From Bacteroidales bacterium (lineage in GTDB: Bacteria > Bacteroidota > Bacteroidia > Bacteroidales > UBA3824): a stretch of DNA of 5,864 nt. Numbering within the stretch: position 1 is the stretch's first letter; each line of letters starts with the position of its first letter. Location of the stretch: contig JAGCNK010000134.1 in assembly GCA_017645985.1 (NCBI GenBank), forward strand, positions 1 to 5,864. Direction: 5' to 3'. Both the position numbers and the translations under genes were made by a program. A model generated the notes under the pieces. The model saw only the letters and a list, made by a program, of their open reading frames with translations, did no database searches and was not told where the DNA came from. Shown here piece by piece: positions 4,528 through 5,864 of the stretch.

Positions 4528-5864
4528 CACCAGAATCTACACCTTAATAGCCATCGTTTTTTTGCTGCTGACAAGCGCAAGTGCGTGGGCGCAAAACAAT
4601 AACGAAACACAAGTAAATTCGATAGTAGACGACGCCAGGGCAATTGCCAGTGAGTCGCAAGACGCCACCAGAGAGGTGCCCGCCGAGCGCCGCCTTGCCA
4701 ATGCCATAGAAACAGCCCGCAAGGTGAAGGAGATGGCCAACTATATCGACAAAATAAAAAACCTTGCCGAAAACACACAGATACCATTGCCTATAGGCAT
4801 CAAAAGCAATTTAAACGACTATGAGATAGTGGTGCAGCAGCTGTCGCACGAGAGCGACTCGGTAGCCAAAGCCTATATGACGCTGGTGATACCAGTAGAT
4901 TCTGCCACCACCATAGGATTTGAAACCTACATATCGCTGTCGGGAAGCTGCGGACCTCAGATGCCTGGCAGGCTCAAGCTCATACGCCCTGTGGAGATGG
5001 CGTTTGGCGACAAGTTCAACATAGTCTTCAACCCGGGGTCGTATGCCGAGTTCGACTGCGACGGCATCACCCAGTTTCATATGGACGTTACTCTGGAGTT
5101 TGTTGCCAATGCAATCAAGTTTTACGACGAGAATATGAACCCATTGCAAAAGCCGAAATTCAACACTAAGCTTACATTCAACGATTTTTCGGATTTTGTG
5201 TTCGATATCAACGCCAAACTCGCCTTTGAATTTCCTGAATTGCAAGACTTTCTATTTTATATTGAAGATATAACCGTAGATTTCAGCGAGTTTACCACGC
5301 CTAAGACCGCGGCTTTTCCTCCCGGATATTTCGGCAGCGACGACGACCGCAATCTGTGGCGCGGCTTAGCTGTAAAAAAAGCGCAAGTGTATCTGCCGCC
5401 TGCGTTAAAAACCGACCAGACATCCATATCCGACCCGTCGAAAGTGCAAGTGAAGAAAGTTAAAAACGAGGACAGAACCTCGATAGTGTGCAGCAATTTG
5501 GTAATCGACCGCCACGGCATCACTGTTGACGCCTCGGTGGAACAATTGTGTCGCGATTGCAAAGAAGAACCTGCCAAATGGGATCTCAAGGTGTCGTCGA
5601 TAGGATTATCTATTGTAAAAAACAAGATAAAAGGGGCTGGATTTTCTGGAATTTTAAATATTCCTCCCTTTGGCGAATATTCTAAATTGGGATACTCCGC
5701 CGAATACAATATAGCTGAAAAAGCGTTTGATTTTAAATGCGATATCACCGGCAACCATAGTTTTGATGTTTTTGGTGCCACATTAAACCTCAACGAACAC
5801 TCTTATATAGAAATAGCATTAAAAAACGGCGGATTTTATCCCACCATTAGCGCCTCGGGTTCAA
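4511..5864 (+). CDS. Large exported beta-rich protein, N-terminal 451 residues (3' end outside window)
   Basis: Family not recognised. The frame opens with ATG at 4511, inside the barrel gene, and has no stop to the right edge. The start is supported by a signal peptide that begins there: Lys-rich residues 1-8, hydrophobic 10-20, and Ala-Trp-Ala cleavage before Gln28. Residues about 31-90 look helical and charged, possibly coiled coil, then IPLPIGIKSN (91-100) leads into beta-rich sequence to the end. Landmarks are WRGLAVKKAQVYLPPALK (283-300), SNLVIDRHGITVDASVE (328-344), a Cys-x-x-Cys pair at 347 and 350, and repeated short strands at 356-450 that recall extended beta-sheet or barrel-like envelope proteins. 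No catalytic motif is visible. The 17-nt overlap with the barrel gene suggests translational coupling and a joint role at the outer membrane. From about 5580 the DNA becomes markedly AT-richer within the same frame. Total length is unknown. Confidence 0.85.
   Translation, partial: MKNKTNTRIYTLIAIVFLLLTSASAWAQNNNETQVNSIVDDARAIASESQDATREVPAERRLANAIETARKVKEMANYIDKIKNLAENTQIPLPIGIKSNLNDYEIVVQQLSHESDSVAKAYMTLVIPVDSATTIGFETYISLSGSCGPQMPGRLKLIRPVEMAFGDKFNIVFNPGSYAEFDCDGITQFHMDVTLEFVANAIKFYDENMNPLQKPKFNTKLTFNDFSDFVFDINAKLAFEFPELQDFLFYIEDITVDFSEFTTPKTAAFPPGYFGSDDDRNLWRGLAVKKAQVYLPPALKTDQTSISDPSKVQVKKVKNEDRTSIVCSNLVIDRHGITVDASVEQLCRDCKEEPAKWDLKVSSIGLSIVKNKIKGAGFSGILNIPPFGEYSKLGYSAEYNIAEKAFDFKCDITGNHSFDVFGATLNLNEHSYIEIALKNGGFYPTISASGS

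Noticed and set aside
5257..5793. A 178-codon open frame on the minus strand
   Set aside because: It is antisense to the third operon gene, whose frame has a signal peptide and coherent beta-strand pattern. The minus-strand product shows no recognisable fold features.

Overview
The window looks like Bacteroidota DNA, most likely Bacteroidales-like. Four observations support this. Both divergent genes have the Bacteroidota -7 box TAnnTTTG upstream. The start codons have AT-rich upstream sequence with no Shine-Dalgarno. One gene encodes a lipoprotein starting Cys-Asn-Lys-Asp-Asp. Three signal peptides are each predicted to be cut immediately before a glutamine, as expected from the Bacteroidota 'Q-rule'. 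Genus cannot be read from the sequence. ATA is the favoured isoleucine codon in the rightward genes, which may narrow the lineage.

Layout: (1) Bases 1-608, minus strand, hold the 5' two hundred codons of a lipoprotein gene with a surface-export-like acidic stretch and fibronectin-III-like sequence; it runs off the left edge. (2) Bases 609-756 are a short, very AT-rich divergent regulatory region with a well-formed leftward promoter, a rightward -7 box, a 13-T run and two AT-rich inverted repeats. (3) Bases 757-5864, plus strand, hold a tightly packed three-gene operon. Its genes encode a secreted protein of six fibronectin-III-like domains (675 aa), an outer-membrane beta-barrel (576 aa) and a large exported beta-rich protein, of which 451 residues are visible before the right edge. 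Gaps are 12 nt between the first two genes and a 17-nt overlap between the second and third. No terminator is seen between them.

How they may work together: all three rightward products carry signal peptides, so the operon builds something in the cell envelope. The barrel gives an outer-membrane anchor or pore. The Fn3 protein gives an elongated binding scaffold. The third protein has a helical N-terminal segment followed by repetitive beta-strand sequence and may be a long envelope or surface component. From memory, not from a search, the N-terminal module of the Fn3 protein and the early barrel strands resemble uncharacterised proteins seen in other Bacteroidota, so this could be a conserved envelope system of unknown function. 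No catalytic motif, nuclease, toxin, mobile element, CRISPR or RNA gene was found. The lipoprotein gene differs clearly in base and codon use from the operon.
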